DNA of 64,000 bases from Pseudomonadota bacterium (GCA_016195085.1 JACQAG010000055.1:1-64000), one strand, 5' to 3'; counted from the first letter of the stretch, positions 27,523 to 37,180 are shown. The notes: generated by a model from the letters alone, not told the origin. Made by a program: numbers and translations.

Positions 27523-28159
27523 CGGCGGCCTCCCGAAACCGCTCGATCCATTCGCCAACCTGCGCCGAGCGGGTCTTGAAGGCCGAGCGGTTGACCGCGA
27601 GCCGGGCCGTCACCTCGGCGATCCGCTCGACTTCGACCAAACCGTTGTCTCGGAGGGTGCGGCCGGTCGCCACCAGATCGACGATCCGCCGGCAGAGCCC
27701 GAGGCTCGGCGCCAGTTCGAGGGCGCCGTTGAGCTTGATGCACTCCGCCTGTACGCCACGCTGGGCGAAATGCCGACGGGTGATCTGCGGGTACTTGGTC
27801 GCCACGCGCAAATGGCTCCAGCGTTGCGGATCCTCGCGCCCGGCCATGTCCCGCCGCTCGGCCACCGCGAGATGGCAGCGGCCGACTTTGAGGTCGAGCG
27901 GGGTGTAGATCTCCGAGTAGTTGAACTCCATGATCACGTCGTTGCCGGCGATCGCCAGATGCGCGGCGCCGAAGGCAAGGAATGTCGCCACGTCGAAGGA
28001 ACGCACGCGAATGATGGAAATCGCCGCGTGATTGGTGGCGAAGCGGAGCTGACGCGACTCCGGATCGGCGAAGGAGGCTTCCGGCTCGATCCCGGCCAGC
28101 CGAATGAGCGGCATCGCCTCATCCAGGATGCGCCCCTTCGGTACCGCCAATATGAGCAT
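27506..28159 (-). CDS. hisG: ATP phosphoribosyltransferase catalytic subunit, short form
   Basis: This 217-residue protein catalyses the first step of histidine synthesis, joining ATP and PRPP. The start [15 protein letters not shown] is typical. The C-terminal regulatory domain found in the roughly 300-residue long form is absent, so this is the HisG(S) type, which needs the HisZ regulatory subunit for activity. No hisZ is in the window. The ATG at 28159 is preferred over longer frames because the family begins there. It overlaps hisD by 17 nt. Confidence 0.94.
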   Translation of the reverse strand: MLILAVPKGRILDEAMPLIRLAGIEPEASFADPESRQLRFATNHAAISIIRVRSFDVATFLAFGAAHLAIAGNDVIMEFNYSEIYTPLDLKVGRCHLAVAERRDMAGREDPQRWSHLRVATKYPQITRRHFAQRGVQAECIKLNGALELAPSLGLCRRIVDLVATGRTLRDNGLVEVERIAEVTARLAVNRSAFKTRSAQVGEWIERFREAADAQTA

Positions 28160-28181
28160 GTCGTCGCTTCGCAACGGACCC

Positions 28182-28625
28182 TCAGCTCCGGTCGTCGGGT
28201 GAATGGCTCGGCCGGAACAATGTCGGCCAGGGCTCGCCATAGTCCTCGAGACGGCAGGCGATGCTCTCTACCTCGAGCCGCACCGTGCCGCCGCCGGCGA
28301 ACAGCAAATCGACATGCCCATCGCCGGTCTGGATGGTCAAGAGCTCGAGCACCTGGCTGCGATCGCGAAGGTCGATCCTGAACGAGCGCACCTTGACGAC
28401 GCCCTCGAAGACGAGCCCTGCATTCACCCGCTCGCCGCGGACGGGCCGCTCGAAATCGGCTTCGTCCAGCTCCCAGCGGAAGCGGCTGACCACCAGGGCG
28501 AACTGGCGGTCGCCGGGGAGGTAGCGCATGTCCGAGATCGGCACGACCGCGTCCTGCAGCGCCGCCGCGATCACCTCGAGGTCGGGGGCATCCTCGGCGC
28601 GCAGCCGCATTCCCTGTCTATTCAC
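28182..28625 (-). CDS. DUF2948 family protein
   Basis: This 147-residue protein belongs to DUF2948, found in alphaproteobacteria between murA and hisG. The [19 protein letters not shown] opening and FRWELDE segment fit the family. The likely start is a GTG at 28625 whose last bases form part of the murA stop (GTGA overlap); an ATG five codons on (28610) is possible. No signal peptide, membrane segment or catalytic motif is seen. Function unknown. Confidence 0.82.
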   Translation of the reverse strand: MNRQGMRLRAEDAPDLEVIAAALQDAVVPISDMRYLPGDRQFALVVSRFRWELDEADFERPVRGERVNAGLVFEGVVKVRSFRIDLRDRSQVLELLTIQTGDGHVDLLFAGGGTVRLEVESIACRLEDYGEPWPTLFRPSHSPDDRS

Positions 28626-29911
28626 GCTCCCGTCCCCCGTATCCGCTCGATCTCTGCGCCGCAGGCTGCAAGCTTGCCTTCGAGCTGCTCGTAGCCGCGG
28701 TCGAGATGATAAACCCGATCGATCTCCGTCGTACCCTCGGCCGCCAGCCCCGCCAAGACCAGGCACACCGACGCCCTGACATCGGTCGCCATCACCGGGG
28801 CGCCGTTCAGGCGCTGGACGCCGCGCACCAGGGCCGAGCGCCCGTGCACGTTGATGTCGGCGCCGAGCCGAGCCAGCTCGGGAACGTGCATGAAGCGGTT
28901 TTCGAAGATGGTCTCGGTGATCAGCGACGCGCCCTTGGCGGTCGCCATCAATGCCATCATCTGCGCTTGCAGATCGGTCGGAAAGCCGGGATAGGGCTCG
29001 GTCATGACATCGACCCCGACGAGCCCGTCCTGCCGGGTCACGCGGGCCCCCGCCTTGGTCGGCTCGATCCTGACCCCTGCCCGCCCCAGCGCCTGCACCA
29101 AGGCTTCGATGAGCTCCAGCTCGATGCCGATGAGCTCGATCTCGCCGCCGGTGATGGCCGCGGCAATCGCATAGGTGCCGGCCTCGATGCGGTCGGCGAT
29201 CACCGAATAGGAGGTTCCGCCGAGGCGCTTCTGTCCACGGATGCGGATCGTATCGCTGCCGATGCCCTCGATGTCCGCCCCCATGGCGGAGAGGCAACGG
29301 GCGAGATCCGCGACCTCGGGCTCGCGCGCGGCGTTCACCAGCACCGTCTCGCCCGCGGCGAGGGTGGCCGCCATCATCAGGTTCTCGGTGGCGCCCACGG
29401 AGACCGAGGGCATGACGATGCGGGCACCTTTGAGGCCATGGGGTGCTCGCGCCTCGATGAAGCCCTTGGCGAGCGCCACCTCGGCGCCGAGCTCGGCCAA
29501 GCCCTTGAGGTGCAGGTCGACCGGGCGGATGCCGATCGCGTCTCCACCCGGCAGCGCCACGTTCGCATGGCCCATGCGGGCGACCAGCGGCCCCAGCACC
29601 AGGACCGAGGCCCGGATCTGGCGAACGAGATCGTAGGGTGCGGTGGTGCTGCTGATCTCGCCCGCGGTGAGCGACAGAGTGCGGCCGTGATGGCCCTGAG
29701 GTCCCTCGCCGTTCATGGTGATGACGACCCCGTGCTGACCCAACAGGCTCGCCAGGGTCGAGATATCAGTGAGGTGCGGCAGGTTCGCCAAAGTCAAGGT
29801 CGCATCGGTCAGCAGGCTCGCGCACATGAGCGGCAAGGCGGCATTCTTGGCGCCGCTTATGAGAATCCGGCCGGCGAGCCGGCGGCCACCCGCTATGCGT
29901 ATGCGATCCAC
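28622..29911 (-). CDS. murA: UDP-N-acetylglucosamine 1-carboxyvinyltransferase, Asp variant
   Basis: This 429-residue cytosolic enzyme catalyses the first committed step of peptidoglycan synthesis, transferring enolpyruvate from PEP to UDP-GlcNAc. Lys22 in SGAKNAA is present. In the active-site loop, [14 protein letters not shown] has Asp124 where E. coli MurA has Cys115. Asp at this site is known from Mycobacterium, Chlamydia and Borrelia and confers intrinsic fosfomycin insensitivity with an active enzyme. Length is normal, so the change is not a sign of decay. It heads the murA-DUF2948-hisG-hisD block. Confidence 0.96.
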   Translation of the reverse strand: MDRIRIAGGRRLAGRILISGAKNAALPLMCASLLTDATLTLANLPHLTDISTLASLLGQHGVVITMNGEGPQGHHGRTLSLTAGEISSTTAPYDLVRQIRASVLVLGPLVARMGHANVALPGGDAIGIRPVDLHLKGLAELGAEVALAKGFIEARAPHGLKGARIVMPSVSVGATENLMMAATLAAGETVLVNAAREPEVADLARCLSAMGADIEGIGSDTIRIRGQKRLGGTSYSVIADRIEAGTYAIAAAITGGEIELIGIELELIEALVQALGRAGVRIEPTKAGARVTRQDGLVGVDVMTEPYPGFPTDLQAQMMALMATAKGASLITETIFENRFMHVPELARLGADINVHGRSALVRGVQRLNGAPVMATDVRASVCLVLAGLAAEGTTEIDRVYHLDRGYEQLEGKLAACGAEIERIRGTGA

Positions 29912-30027
29912 GGAAGATCCTGGTGAGGTCGTATCGGAGCGCCGTTGTATCCAAGGACGCCCGCTACCTCAAGACGACCCCCGCTACCTCAAGGCGACCA
30001 CGGTCTCGCGTAGATGACGGAGCGGCC

Positions 30028-30210
30028 TCAGGTCTCGTCCTTCGAGCGCGTGCGGGCAGACAGTCTGGCGAGCGCCTCGCGGGCGCGGAGCTGCTGCTTG
30101 CGGCGGCTCAAATTGGTGCGTAGCGCATCGGCCTCGCGCCCGCGTCGAGCGCCGGCGGCCGTCGTTTTGCCGCCGCCTAGGCGCTTCCGCTCGTCGTCAT
30201 GCTCGCTCAA
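30028..30210 (-). CDS. Small basic conserved-looking protein
   Basis: This 60-residue Lys/Arg-rich hydrophilic protein contains an ADALRTNLSRRKQQLRAR helix resembling small uncharacterised Rhodospirillales proteins encoded near murA. The start is taken as a TTG at 30210 because GGAG lies about 8 nt upstream; an ATG at 30255 is the alternative. It lies 116 bp upstream of murA on the same strand. Function unknown; charge and size would suit nucleic-acid or ribosome contact, but that is a guess. Confidence 0.55.
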   Translation of the reverse strand: MSEHDDERKRLGGGKTTAAGARRGREADALRTNLSRRKQQLRAREALARLSARTRSKDET

Positions 30211-30312
30211 GCCAAACTCTCCGCCCCTCGCACTCGGCCCCGATGATACCGCCAATCCGTCACAGTGCGGTCACAAGCCGATGATATAGAGCATAGATTC
30301 TCCGGAGGCACG

Positions 30313-30441
30313 ATGGCACTCGCTACGACAATGTTATTGCTGGTATTTGGCATTTCGATCGGCGTCGCCGTCCTATACCGTTTGCGGCGTCGTATCGATG
30401 CGGCGATCGACCGCACCCTACCCGATCCTAGATGGTATTAA
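30313..30441 (+). CDS. 42-residue single-pass membrane microprotein
   Basis: A 42-codon frame starts at an ATG 4 nt after a consensus GGAGG (30304-30308). It encodes a hydrophobic segment of about 18 residues (about 5-22), then a strongly basic RLRRR patch and a short polar tail ending PRWY. The arrangement predicts one membrane span with the basic C-terminus in the cytosol. It lies in the gap between the small basic gene (divergent) and tRNA-Thr. The strong ribosome-binding site makes translation plausible. I do not recognise the family. Confidence 0.5.
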   Translation: MALATTMLLLVFGISIGVAVLYRLRRRIDAAIDRTLPDPRWY

Positions 30442-30579
30442 TTGGCCTCAAGCGTCTGATTCGTAGTCCTTAACCGCCCCTGAGATGCTCCCCCTCCCGC
30501 TTGCGTCGCCTCGGGGCGTATGGCAGTGTGCCCGGCCATTCGACCCGACGGCCTTCCGACGGGTTTGTTTCCGATGCGA

Positions 30580-30654
30580 GCCGCCGTAGCTCAGTGGTAG
30601 AGCGCACCCTTGGTAAGGGTGAGGTCGACAGTTCAATCCTGTCCGGCGGCACCA
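30580..30654 (+). tRNA. tRNA-Thr (GGU)
   Basis: The 75-nt gene forms a complete cloverleaf: a GCCGCCG/CGGCGGC acceptor stem, anticodon GGT in the loop TTGGTAA closed by a CACCC/GGGTG stem, T loop TTCAATC, and an encoded CCA at 30652-30654. Confidence 0.97.
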
Positions 30655-30748
30655 GCCAGCCAGCGGGAGCCACCGCCACGTCTTACCGATTGGGAGCCGA
30701 CACGAGCGCTGCCACGGCGAGATCGGCGATCTCCGAGATCGAGGCCAG

Positions 30749-31861
30749 ATGACGGGGTCCAGCTCCGGCGAGAGCTTCTGGCCAGCGACCTTCCAGGAAC
30801 GCGGCGCCACGGTGCCGTTCACCACGCCGATCCTTGCCTCTGCCCGCGTGCGCCAGCCCGACGATCAAAAGCTGGAGCTTCTGGTCCCGGGCATGTCCGG
30901 CACCAAGGGCACCTACGTGATTCCGTGGGCGTCGTTGCCGGAAATCTTCAAGATGACCGTGCACGACCGGGCTCTCTACGAGGAGATCGCCGATGCCAAC
31001 GTCTCGACCCCGCACGAGATCCGGGTGGCGGCGCTCAAGGTCGCCCGCACCGGGCTTGCCGGACCCGGCGTCGCCAAAGCCGCCCGCGACTTTCTGGAAG
31101 AGCTGGACAACCACGAGCTGCTGGCGCGCTTCTTCCTGATCGTCCGCACCCTCGAGCAGCTGTCCGACGACAAGACCAACACCTCCCTCGAGGAGCTGGT
31201 GACCGAGGAGGGCAAGCGGCGGGTCAAGCGTGCGCTCGGCTTCGTCGCCCTCGATCTCGGCATCAACGCCGACGAGCTCTACGACCGGCTGGAGAAATGG
31301 GGTACGGCCGTAACTCCCATCGGCATAGTCGACACGCCGGTCGAGGGCCCGCTCCGGAAGCTGTCCAAGCGCCTTTTGCCGTTTTCCCGGGCGCTCTCCG
31401 AATGGGCCGCTTCCGAGACCGGGGACTCGATTGCCGATGCGCAGCTCTGCGCCGATACCGCGCAGGAGACGCAACGCTTCGTCATGGAGGTGGTCGTCAC
31501 CACGGATCGGCTGGCGAGCAAAGTTTCCGAAGCGCTCAACGAATGGACCGACCAATACGAGGTCATCGTCAATAACCTGCATCGGATCTCCTGGCTGCTC
31601 GATGGCTGGGAAATCCTGATCAAGATGTGGGCCGCGGCCGAGCCCGAGCCGAAATACCGCCAGCGCGAGACCTTGGTCGAGATGGTGCGGCTCTTGCCGC
31701 TGATCCCGCAGAATGAGATGCAAGCCGCCCAGCAGGCGACTTGGAACGATCTCACCAAGTCCATGCGCCGGCAGGTCCGTGTTCTGGAGAGCTGGACCAC
31801 GGGCGAGATCGACATTGATCTCATGCTTCGCCTCGAGCGCTACAAGAGCATGCCGACATGA
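30749..31861 (+). CDS. Protein of unknown function, first gene of a two-gene operon
   Basis: I do not recognise this 370-residue soluble protein. It is mainly helical and acidic, without signal peptide, membrane segment or visible catalytic motif. Conserved-looking features include PGMSGTKGTYVIPW near the N-terminus, a PHEIRVAALKVARTGLAGPG helix pair and Trp-rich segments near the C-terminus (LLDGWEILIKMW). Its stop overlaps the next start by 4 nt (ATGA), so the two products are probably made in fixed ratio. It begins 94 bp after tRNA-Thr, with which it could be co-transcribed. Confidence 0.7.
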   Translation: MTGSSSGESFWPATFQERGATVPFTTPILASARVRQPDDQKLELLVPGMSGTKGTYVIPWASLPEIFKMTVHDRALYEEIADANVSTPHEIRVAALKVARTGLAGPGVAKAARDFLEELDNHELLARFFLIVRTLEQLSDDKTNTSLEELVTEEGKRRVKRALGFVALDLGINADELYDRLEKWGTAVTPIGIVDTPVEGPLRKLSKRLLPFSRALSEWAASETGDSIADAQLCADTAQETQRFVMEVVVTTDRLASKVSEALNEWTDQYEVIVNNLHRISWLLDGWEILIKMWAAAEPEPKYRQRETLVEMVRLLPLIPQNEMQAAQQATWNDLTKSMRRQVRVLESWTTGEIDIDLMLRLERYKSMPT

Positions 31862-33276
31862 GCGACCCCGATCTCAATTTGGGCGCTCTCGAAGAGCAGC
31901 TCTTCGACATTCCGGCGCCGAAATTCATCCAGCTCGTCGCCATGCTGGAGCAGCGCCTCGAGCGCACGACCGATCCCTTGAGCGTGCTCATGATCCTGAG
32001 CAAGGTGCGCCCGCGCCTGGTCATGCTGCGGCCGCCGCGTCGGGCATCGCTGAAGCGCCTGTTCTGCCGGCCGTTCGAGGATCTCCTCTATTCGACCAAG
32101 AGCAAGGAGAACGTGCTCGGCAAGTTGCCCCGAAGTGCGATTGAACCGATCTGGCGCCTGCTCAACCAGGACGGCGACCGTGAGCTCTTGAGCGAGCTCT
32201 CCCGCGAGCTCACCAGCGCCGGCGCCGATGCAAACCAAGCTTCCGCCACCGGCATCAGCCTCTGGCATCACGCAGCCGAGGTCTTGCGTGCCGCCATCGA
32301 GTACAGCAAGTCCAACAAGACCGCCATGCGCGAGCTGATCCAGCGGGTTCGCGGCGAGCACATCTACTTGGCCCTACAAGACGTCGCCGAAATGCTGGAG
32401 ATGGCCGAAGACGTCGAGACCCTGCACGCGGTGCTGCCGCCGAAGCCGATCCACGACGTCGATCGCGCCTCGATCGATGTCTTGAAGGGGGCGCTCGAGC
32501 GGGTCGGCACCGCCTCGACCCGGAAGCCCGAGCTGCTGCTGTTCGTGTTCATGGCGCGCATGGAGAAGCCCTGGGAAATTTCCGAGGTGCTCGAAAAGCT
32601 GGGCGGCCCCGATGGCGGCAAGGTCAACAGCCAGATCTCCAAGCTCGCCGCCGCCGCGCTGGTGGCAAACACCGAGGAGCAGCTGACCAGCCTGCGCGAA
32701 GGCAGCGCCGAGGAGACCGAGCCGGACCCGGAGGCGCTTGCCCGGCAGGTCGCGAGCTGCGTGCGGGGCCTCGAGGGCGCCAAGGGCGTGGTCAAGAACA
32801 GCGGCAATGCCGGGCTCGACAAGCAATTGGAGCGCGCGCGGCGCTCCTTGGGCGAGATGGTACGGATCAACCTGCTCGAAGGCGCCGAACGGCGGATTCT
32901 CGATCATGTCATGTCGCGCGACGCGAAGAAGCTCATCCCGGGCGGCGGCAATTTCTGGGAGAAGCGGCCCGACGAGGATCAGCTCGGGCTGGCGGAGAAA
33001 CACGCGATCGCTCTCAGGCTTTGCGCCCAGTTCGCCCAGGAGCTGGGGCTCGCCGGCGCGGTCGAGCTCAAGCTGGAGCAGCTCCGCGACTCCATGGAAG
33101 AGCGGGCGAACGCGCTTCTGGAGCATGTGCGCAAGGGTTCGCTGGCGGCGGGGCAGCGCGCCACCGCCGAGGCCAATCTCTATTGCACGGTGCGCCTCTT
33201 GGAGCTCGTCGCCGGCGCGGACCGGGCCGACCATCTCCGGCGCGAGGGCCTGGACGCGCTCTATGGCGGCGCTTGA
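31858..33276 (+). CDS. Protein of unknown function, second gene of a two-gene operon
   Basis: This 472-residue, largely helical, charged protein is not one I recognise. It has no signal peptide or membrane segment. A hydrophobic-charged helix pattern near the N-terminus (FIQLVAMLEQRLE) and several long amphipathic helices suggest a scaffold or an alpha-solenoid. Translational coupling to the preceding gene suggests the two proteins form a complex. Its last 16 nt overlap the end of the convergent GT9 gene. Confidence 0.7.
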   Translation: MSDPDLNLGALEEQLFDIPAPKFIQLVAMLEQRLERTTDPLSVLMILSKVRPRLVMLRPPRRASLKRLFCRPFEDLLYSTKSKENVLGKLPRSAIEPIWRLLNQDGDRELLSELSRELTSAGADANQASATGISLWHHAAEVLRAAIEYSKSNKTAMRELIQRVRGEHIYLALQDVAEMLEMAEDVETLHAVLPPKPIHDVDRASIDVLKGALERVGTASTRKPELLLFVFMARMEKPWEISEVLEKLGGPDGGKVNSQISKLAAAALVANTEEQLTSLREGSAEETEPDPEALARQVASCVRGLEGAKGVVKNSGNAGLDKQLERARRSLGEMVRINLLEGAERRILDHVMSRDAKKLIPGGGNFWEKRPDEDQLGLAEKHAIALRLCAQFAQELGLAGAVELKLEQLRDSMEERANALLEHVRKGSLAAGQRATAEANLYCTVRLLELVAGADRADHLRREGLDALYGGA

Positions 33277-34262
33277 GCCGCAGCACCGTTCACGCCGCTT
33301 CCGAGCAGCTCCGCCAATCCCGCTTCGACCGCCGCCACCGGCAGCGTGTCGAGTCGGCCGCGATCCGCCTGAAGCGTGCGGACCATCGGGCCCATCGGCC
33401 GCCATTGCCGGGGATCGGTCGGCCCAAAGAGCACGAGGCTGGGTACGGCACGCCCGGCCAGATGCGAGACGCCGGAATCATTGCCGACATAGGCTCTGGA
33501 TCCGGCGATGAGCGCCATCACGTCGCGCAGCGGTCGGTCGATCGCCAGAATGGAATGAGGAACGGAGCGAAGCGTCGGCAATAGCTCCAGCTCCGCCGGA
33601 CCGATCAGGAACAGGGGATGCAGGCCCCACCGCCGCTGGACGATCGCGGCAAGGCTGCAGTAGGCCTCGACGGGCCAACGCTTGGCGATGCCGCCGCTGC
33701 CGGGATGGAGTGCCAAGAGGCCGGCGGCACCTTCGGCTGGGACAACTCCCTGCCAGGCTCTCGCGTGCTCGACCTCGGTGAGCGCCAGCATCGGATCTTC
33801 TGCGAGGCCCGCCGCCTTCACCGTGAGCGAGCAACCGAGCCTGCGGGCGACCGGCGCGAGGAGTCGCTCCGCCGCGTGCTCGGCCACACCCGCCCACTCG
33901 GTGCGGATGGGCGTCGTGCCGATGATATCGGCGATCCCTGCACGCGCCAGGGCTTCGGCGACCTGCTCGCGCATCGATCCGAGATAGAGGACAGCGCCGG
34001 TAAAGCCGGTGAGCGGGCTTGCCGCGCCGGCGGCAAATCCCTCGGCGGCGAAGAGGCCGCGCCACGGTGCCGATTCGATATCCGCCAGGACTATTCCCGC
34101 GACGTCGGGTCTGAGGAATGACCAGGCCCGGCGCTGACCAAGGACGGTGACCCGCCCACCTTCGGCCAAGAGCGCCGTCAATGCCGGTAGCGTCAGCACG
34201 GCATCGCCGAGCGCTCCGGGCCTCACTATGAGCCAGTTGGCCTTCGCCGTCTTTTCTCTCAC
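33261..34262 (-). CDS. Glycosyltransferase family 9 (heptosyltransferase-like)
   Basis: This 333-residue enzyme resembles ADP-heptose:LPS heptosyltransferases. The N-terminal RPGALGDAVLTLPAL nucleotide-sugar fold, HPGSGGIAKRWP in the middle, and GNDSGVSHLAG near the C-terminus are the family hallmarks. It should act at the cytosolic face of the inner membrane on LPS core or another glycolipid. A GTG at 34262 is taken as start because the family sequence begins just after it, though its ribosome-binding site is weak. The 3' end overlaps the convergent unknown gene by 16 nt. Confidence 0.85.
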   Translation of the reverse strand: MREKTAKANWLIVRPGALGDAVLTLPALTALLAEGGRVTVLGQRRAWSFLRPDVAGIVLADIESAPWRGLFAAEGFAAGAASPLTGFTGAVLYLGSMREQVAEALARAGIADIIGTTPIRTEWAGVAEHAAERLLAPVARRLGCSLTVKAAGLAEDPMLALTEVEHARAWQGVVPAEGAAGLLALHPGSGGIAKRWPVEAYCSLAAIVQRRWGLHPLFLIGPAELELLPTLRSVPHSILAIDRPLRDVMALIAGSRAYVGNDSGVSHLAGRAVPSLVLFGPTDPRQWRPMGPMVRTLQADRGRLDTLPVAAVEAGLAELLGSGVNGAAAQAPP

Positions 34263-34300
34263 GTGCCCGGTATCAGCGTGTTTCCGAAGGCAGAGACATC

Positions 34301-34633
34301 TCAGCCCTTCGGGCCGGTCCACTTGACGTGGCTGAACGGCGCCTCCTTCAGGATCTTGTTCTCCTGCGCCAGAAAATAGTCGCGGGAATTCTTGACCCAG
34401 GCTTGCCATTTCGGGTCTGCCTGCATCGCGCCGCGGCGCTGATCGCGCTCGGCCAGGCTTTCATAGGCCCAGATATGAACGATCTGGTTGAGCGGACCGA
34501 CCTCGCTCACAAAATAGCCGACCAAGCGTCCGAGATGCTTCAGCTGGATCTTCAGTCCCTGTTTCTCATAGGCCGCGAAGTACGCGCCAACGGCGCCGGG
34601 CTTCAGTGTGTAAGTGCGGTGGTCGACGATCAT
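34301..34633 (-). CDS. NIPSNAP family protein
   Basis: This 110-residue protein is a dimeric ferredoxin-like barrel member of the NIPSNAP family: IVDHRTYTLKPG at the start, GYFVSEVGPLNQIVHIWAYE in the middle. A GAGGAG lies 6 nt upstream of the ATG at 34633 and directly abuts another ATG two codons earlier, so 34633 is the better start. The bacterial role is unknown, often proposed to be small-molecule binding or metabolism. It lies between the acyl-CoA synthetase and the GT9 gene on the same strand. Confidence 0.85.
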   Translation of the reverse strand: MIVDHRTYTLKPGAVGAYFAAYEKQGLKIQLKHLGRLVGYFVSEVGPLNQIVHIWAYESLAERDQRRGAMQADPKWQAWVKNSRDYFLAQENKILKEAPFSHVKWTGPKG

Positions 34634-34711
34634 TGCCATCTCCTCATGGGGTCCGTGTTCTGAGCGAGCCGATTGCGTGACCATCATCGACGGTAAGCAC
34701 GCTGCCGGTCA

Positions 34712-36394
34712 TCAAGCGCGAGAAGCGCTCGTCCATTCATCCGATTCGTCGTCGTGGGCGCGCGCGCCCATGGCCTTCGCCTGCTCGCGCAGCAGGTATT
34801 TCTGGATCTTGCCCGTGGAGGTCTTCGGCAATTCGCCGAAGACGACCGTGCGCGGCACCTTGTAGCGCGCCATCTCGGTCCGGCACCAGCCAATGATCGA
34901 CTCGTGCGTCGTCTCGCCGGCGCCGGCCTTCAATGAGATGAAGGCGCACGGGCTCTCGCCCCAATGCGCGTCGGGCCGCGCCACCACCGCCGCCTCCATG
35001 ACGGAGGGATGTCGGTAGAGCACCTCCTCCACTTCCAGGCTCGAGATATTCTCGCCGCCGGAAATGATGATGTCCTTCGCTCGGTCCTTGATCTCGACAT
35101 AGCCGTCTTGATGCCTGACCGCGAGATCGCCGGTGCGGAGCCAGCCCGAGCCCAAGGCTTCGGCGGTGGCGCTGGGGTTCTTCAAGTAGCCCTTCATCAC
35201 CGTGTTGCCGCGGAGCTGCAGCTCGCCGATGGTGCTTCCGTCTGCCGGTACCTCCTTGCCGGTGGCCGGATCGGCCACCCGCAACGCCTCCATAGTCGGA
35301 TAGTTGACGCCCTGGCGGGCGATCCGGAGCGCCTGCTCGGGTGCGGCAAGACCGTCCCACGCCTCCTGCCAGGCGCAGAGCGTCGCCGGCCCATAGGTCT
35401 CGGTCAGCCCGTAGAGATGCGTTACGCGGAAGCCCATCGCCGCCATGCCGGCGATGACGGCGCTGGGTGGCGCTGCTCCGCCGGTCGCCACCTCGACCCG
35501 GTGGGCAAACCGCCGCTTCGCGGCATCGGGCGCGTGGATCAGCATGGTGAGCACGATCGGCGCGCCGCAGAGATGGGTCACCCCATGCTGTTCGATGAGC
35601 CGAAACACCTCGCCTGCGTCGATCCGACGCAAGCACACATGGGTCCCGCCTGCCAAGGTCACCGCCCAGGGATAGCTCCAGCCATTGCAGTGGAACATCG
35701 GCAGCGTCCATAGATAGACCGTCCTTGCCGAGAGGCCGAAGGCGATGGCATTGCCGATCGCATTGAGAGCGGCGCCGCGGTGGTGATAGACCACGCCCTT
35801 CGGGTTGCCGGTCGTGCCCGAGGTGTAGTTGAGGGAGATCGCCTGCCACTCGTCCTTGGGCAGCAAGCCGGCAAATCCGTCCTCGCCCTCTGCCAAGAGC
35901 TCTTCATAGTCGACCTGACCGAACGGCTCGACCTTGGGTCCGAGCGTATCGAAGACCGACACCAGGATCGGCTTCGGCTCGATCATCGCCAGCGCCTTGA
36001 GCGCCACGCCGCGAAACTCGCTGTCGCACAAGAGCAGCTTCGCCCCGCCATGCTCGAGGATGAAAGCGACGCCGGCGGCGTCCAGGCGGACATTGAGCGC
36101 ATTCAGGACGGCACCCGCCATCGGCACGCCGAAATGCGCCTCGAGCGCCATGGGTGTGTTCGGCGCCAGCACCGCGACCGCATCGCCCGGACCGATGCCC
36201 CGTGCCTTCAGCGCCGCGCCGAGACGCCGGCAGCGGGCATGGAAATCCCCGTAGCTCCGCTCGAGCGGCCCATGAATGATGGCGGTCTTGCCGGGGTCGA
36301 TAGACGCGGTGCGCTCCAGGAAGGGCACCGGCGACAAGGGCGCGAAGTTCGCGGCGTTGCGGTCGAGATCGCGATCGAAGAGGCTGGACGGCAT
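34712..36394 (-). CDS. AMP-dependent acyl-CoA synthetase
   Basis: This 560-residue ANL-superfamily enzyme activates a carboxylic acid with ATP and CoA. The AMP-binding P-loop YTSGTTGNPKG, the YGLTETYG motif, and the C-terminal WLRTGDLAV hinge with the catalytic Lys near SSTGKIQK-type sequence (here KTSTGKIQKYLL) are all present. It is similar in size to medium/long-chain acyl-CoA synthetases. The substrate could be a fatty or aromatic acid. It appears complete, with a normal C-terminal subdomain. Confidence 0.92.
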   Translation of the reverse strand: MPSSLFDRDLDRNAANFAPLSPVPFLERTASIDPGKTAIIHGPLERSYGDFHARCRRLGAALKARGIGPGDAVAVLAPNTPMALEAHFGVPMAGAVLNALNVRLDAAGVAFILEHGGAKLLLCDSEFRGVALKALAMIEPKPILVSVFDTLGPKVEPFGQVDYEELLAEGEDGFAGLLPKDEWQAISLNYTSGTTGNPKGVVYHHRGAALNAIGNAIAFGLSARTVYLWTLPMFHCNGWSYPWAVTLAGGTHVCLRRIDAGEVFRLIEQHGVTHLCGAPIVLTMLIHAPDAAKRRFAHRVEVATGGAAPPSAVIAGMAAMGFRVTHLYGLTETYGPATLCAWQEAWDGLAAPEQALRIARQGVNYPTMEALRVADPATGKEVPADGSTIGELQLRGNTVMKGYLKNPSATAEALGSGWLRTGDLAVRHQDGYVEIKDRAKDIIISGGENISSLEVEEVLYRHPSVMEAAVVARPDAHWGESPCAFISLKAGAGETTHESIIGWCRTEMARYKVPRTVVFGELPKTSTGKIQKYLLREQAKAMGARAHDDESDEWTSASRA

Positions 36395-36526
36395 GGCGGT
36401 TCGTTATAGCCGCCCTGCCGGTGCCGGTACATCGCCAGCGCCGCACGCGACCCGACCACCCCTCGTGAACCCACGGGCGAAGAACGGCGTTATACTGGAT
36501 GGCGATCAGCGAAAGGGATGGGTGCC

Positions 36527-37180
36527 ATGCGCCTGGATATCTTCTCCGATGTGATCTGCCCCTGGTGCTTCATCGGCAAGCGGCGCTTGGAGCGGGCGCT
36601 TGCCGCCCGTCCGTTGCCCGATCTCACGGCGCATTGGCGCGCCTTCCAGCTCAACCCCGACATGCCGGCCGAGGGCATGGACCGTCAGCACTACATCGAG
36701 GCGAAGTTCGGCGACAAAGGGCGGGCCGAGGAGATCTACGAGCGGGTGACGGCGGCGGGGCGCGGCGATGGCATCGCCTTCGCCTTCGACAAGATCCGAC
36801 GCACGCCGAATACCGTGCAGGCGCATCGGCTGATCCGGCTCGCCAGCCGCGAAGGCGGTCAAGATGCGATGGTCGAGCGGCTGTTTCTGGGATATTTCCT
36901 CGAAGGGGCGGATCTCAGCAGCGACAAGACTCTGGCGATGCTGGCGGCCGAGGCCGGTCTCGGGCGGAACGACGTCGCCTCCTATTTGCGGGGCGCGGAG
37001 GACCGCACCGAGGTCGAGGCCGACAGCCAGCTCGCCTATCGCGCCGGCATCAGCGGGGTTCCCTGCTTCGTCGTCGATGGCAAGTTCGCGCTGGCCGGAG
37101 CCCAGGAACCGGAAGCCTTCGGCCCGCTGTTCGACGCCGCGCGCGCGGACGGAGAGTCGGTTCGGGCGGCTTCCGACTGA
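36527..37180 (+). CDS. DsbA-family (FrnE-like) thiol oxidoreductase
   Basis: This 217-residue protein has a thioredoxin fold with a CPWC active site (Cys11, Cys14) and an inserted helical domain, as in FrnE and 2-hydroxychromene-2-carboxylate isomerase relatives. The cis-Pro loop SGVPCFVVDG is near the C-terminus. It lacks a signal peptide, so it acts in the cytosol. The ATG at 36527 is preferred because AAAGGG lies 9 nt upstream and directly abuts the earlier ATG at 36518. The following methyltransferase gene begins just after its stop in the same frame. Confidence 0.9.
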   Translation: MRLDIFSDVICPWCFIGKRRLERALAARPLPDLTAHWRAFQLNPDMPAEGMDRQHYIEAKFGDKGRAEEIYERVTAAGRGDGIAFAFDKIRRTPNTVQAHRLIRLASREGGQDAMVERLFLGYFLEGADLSSDKTLAMLAAEAGLGRNDVASYLRGAEDRTEVEADSQLAYRAGISGVPCFVVDGKFALAGAQEPEAFGPLFDAARADGESVRAASD

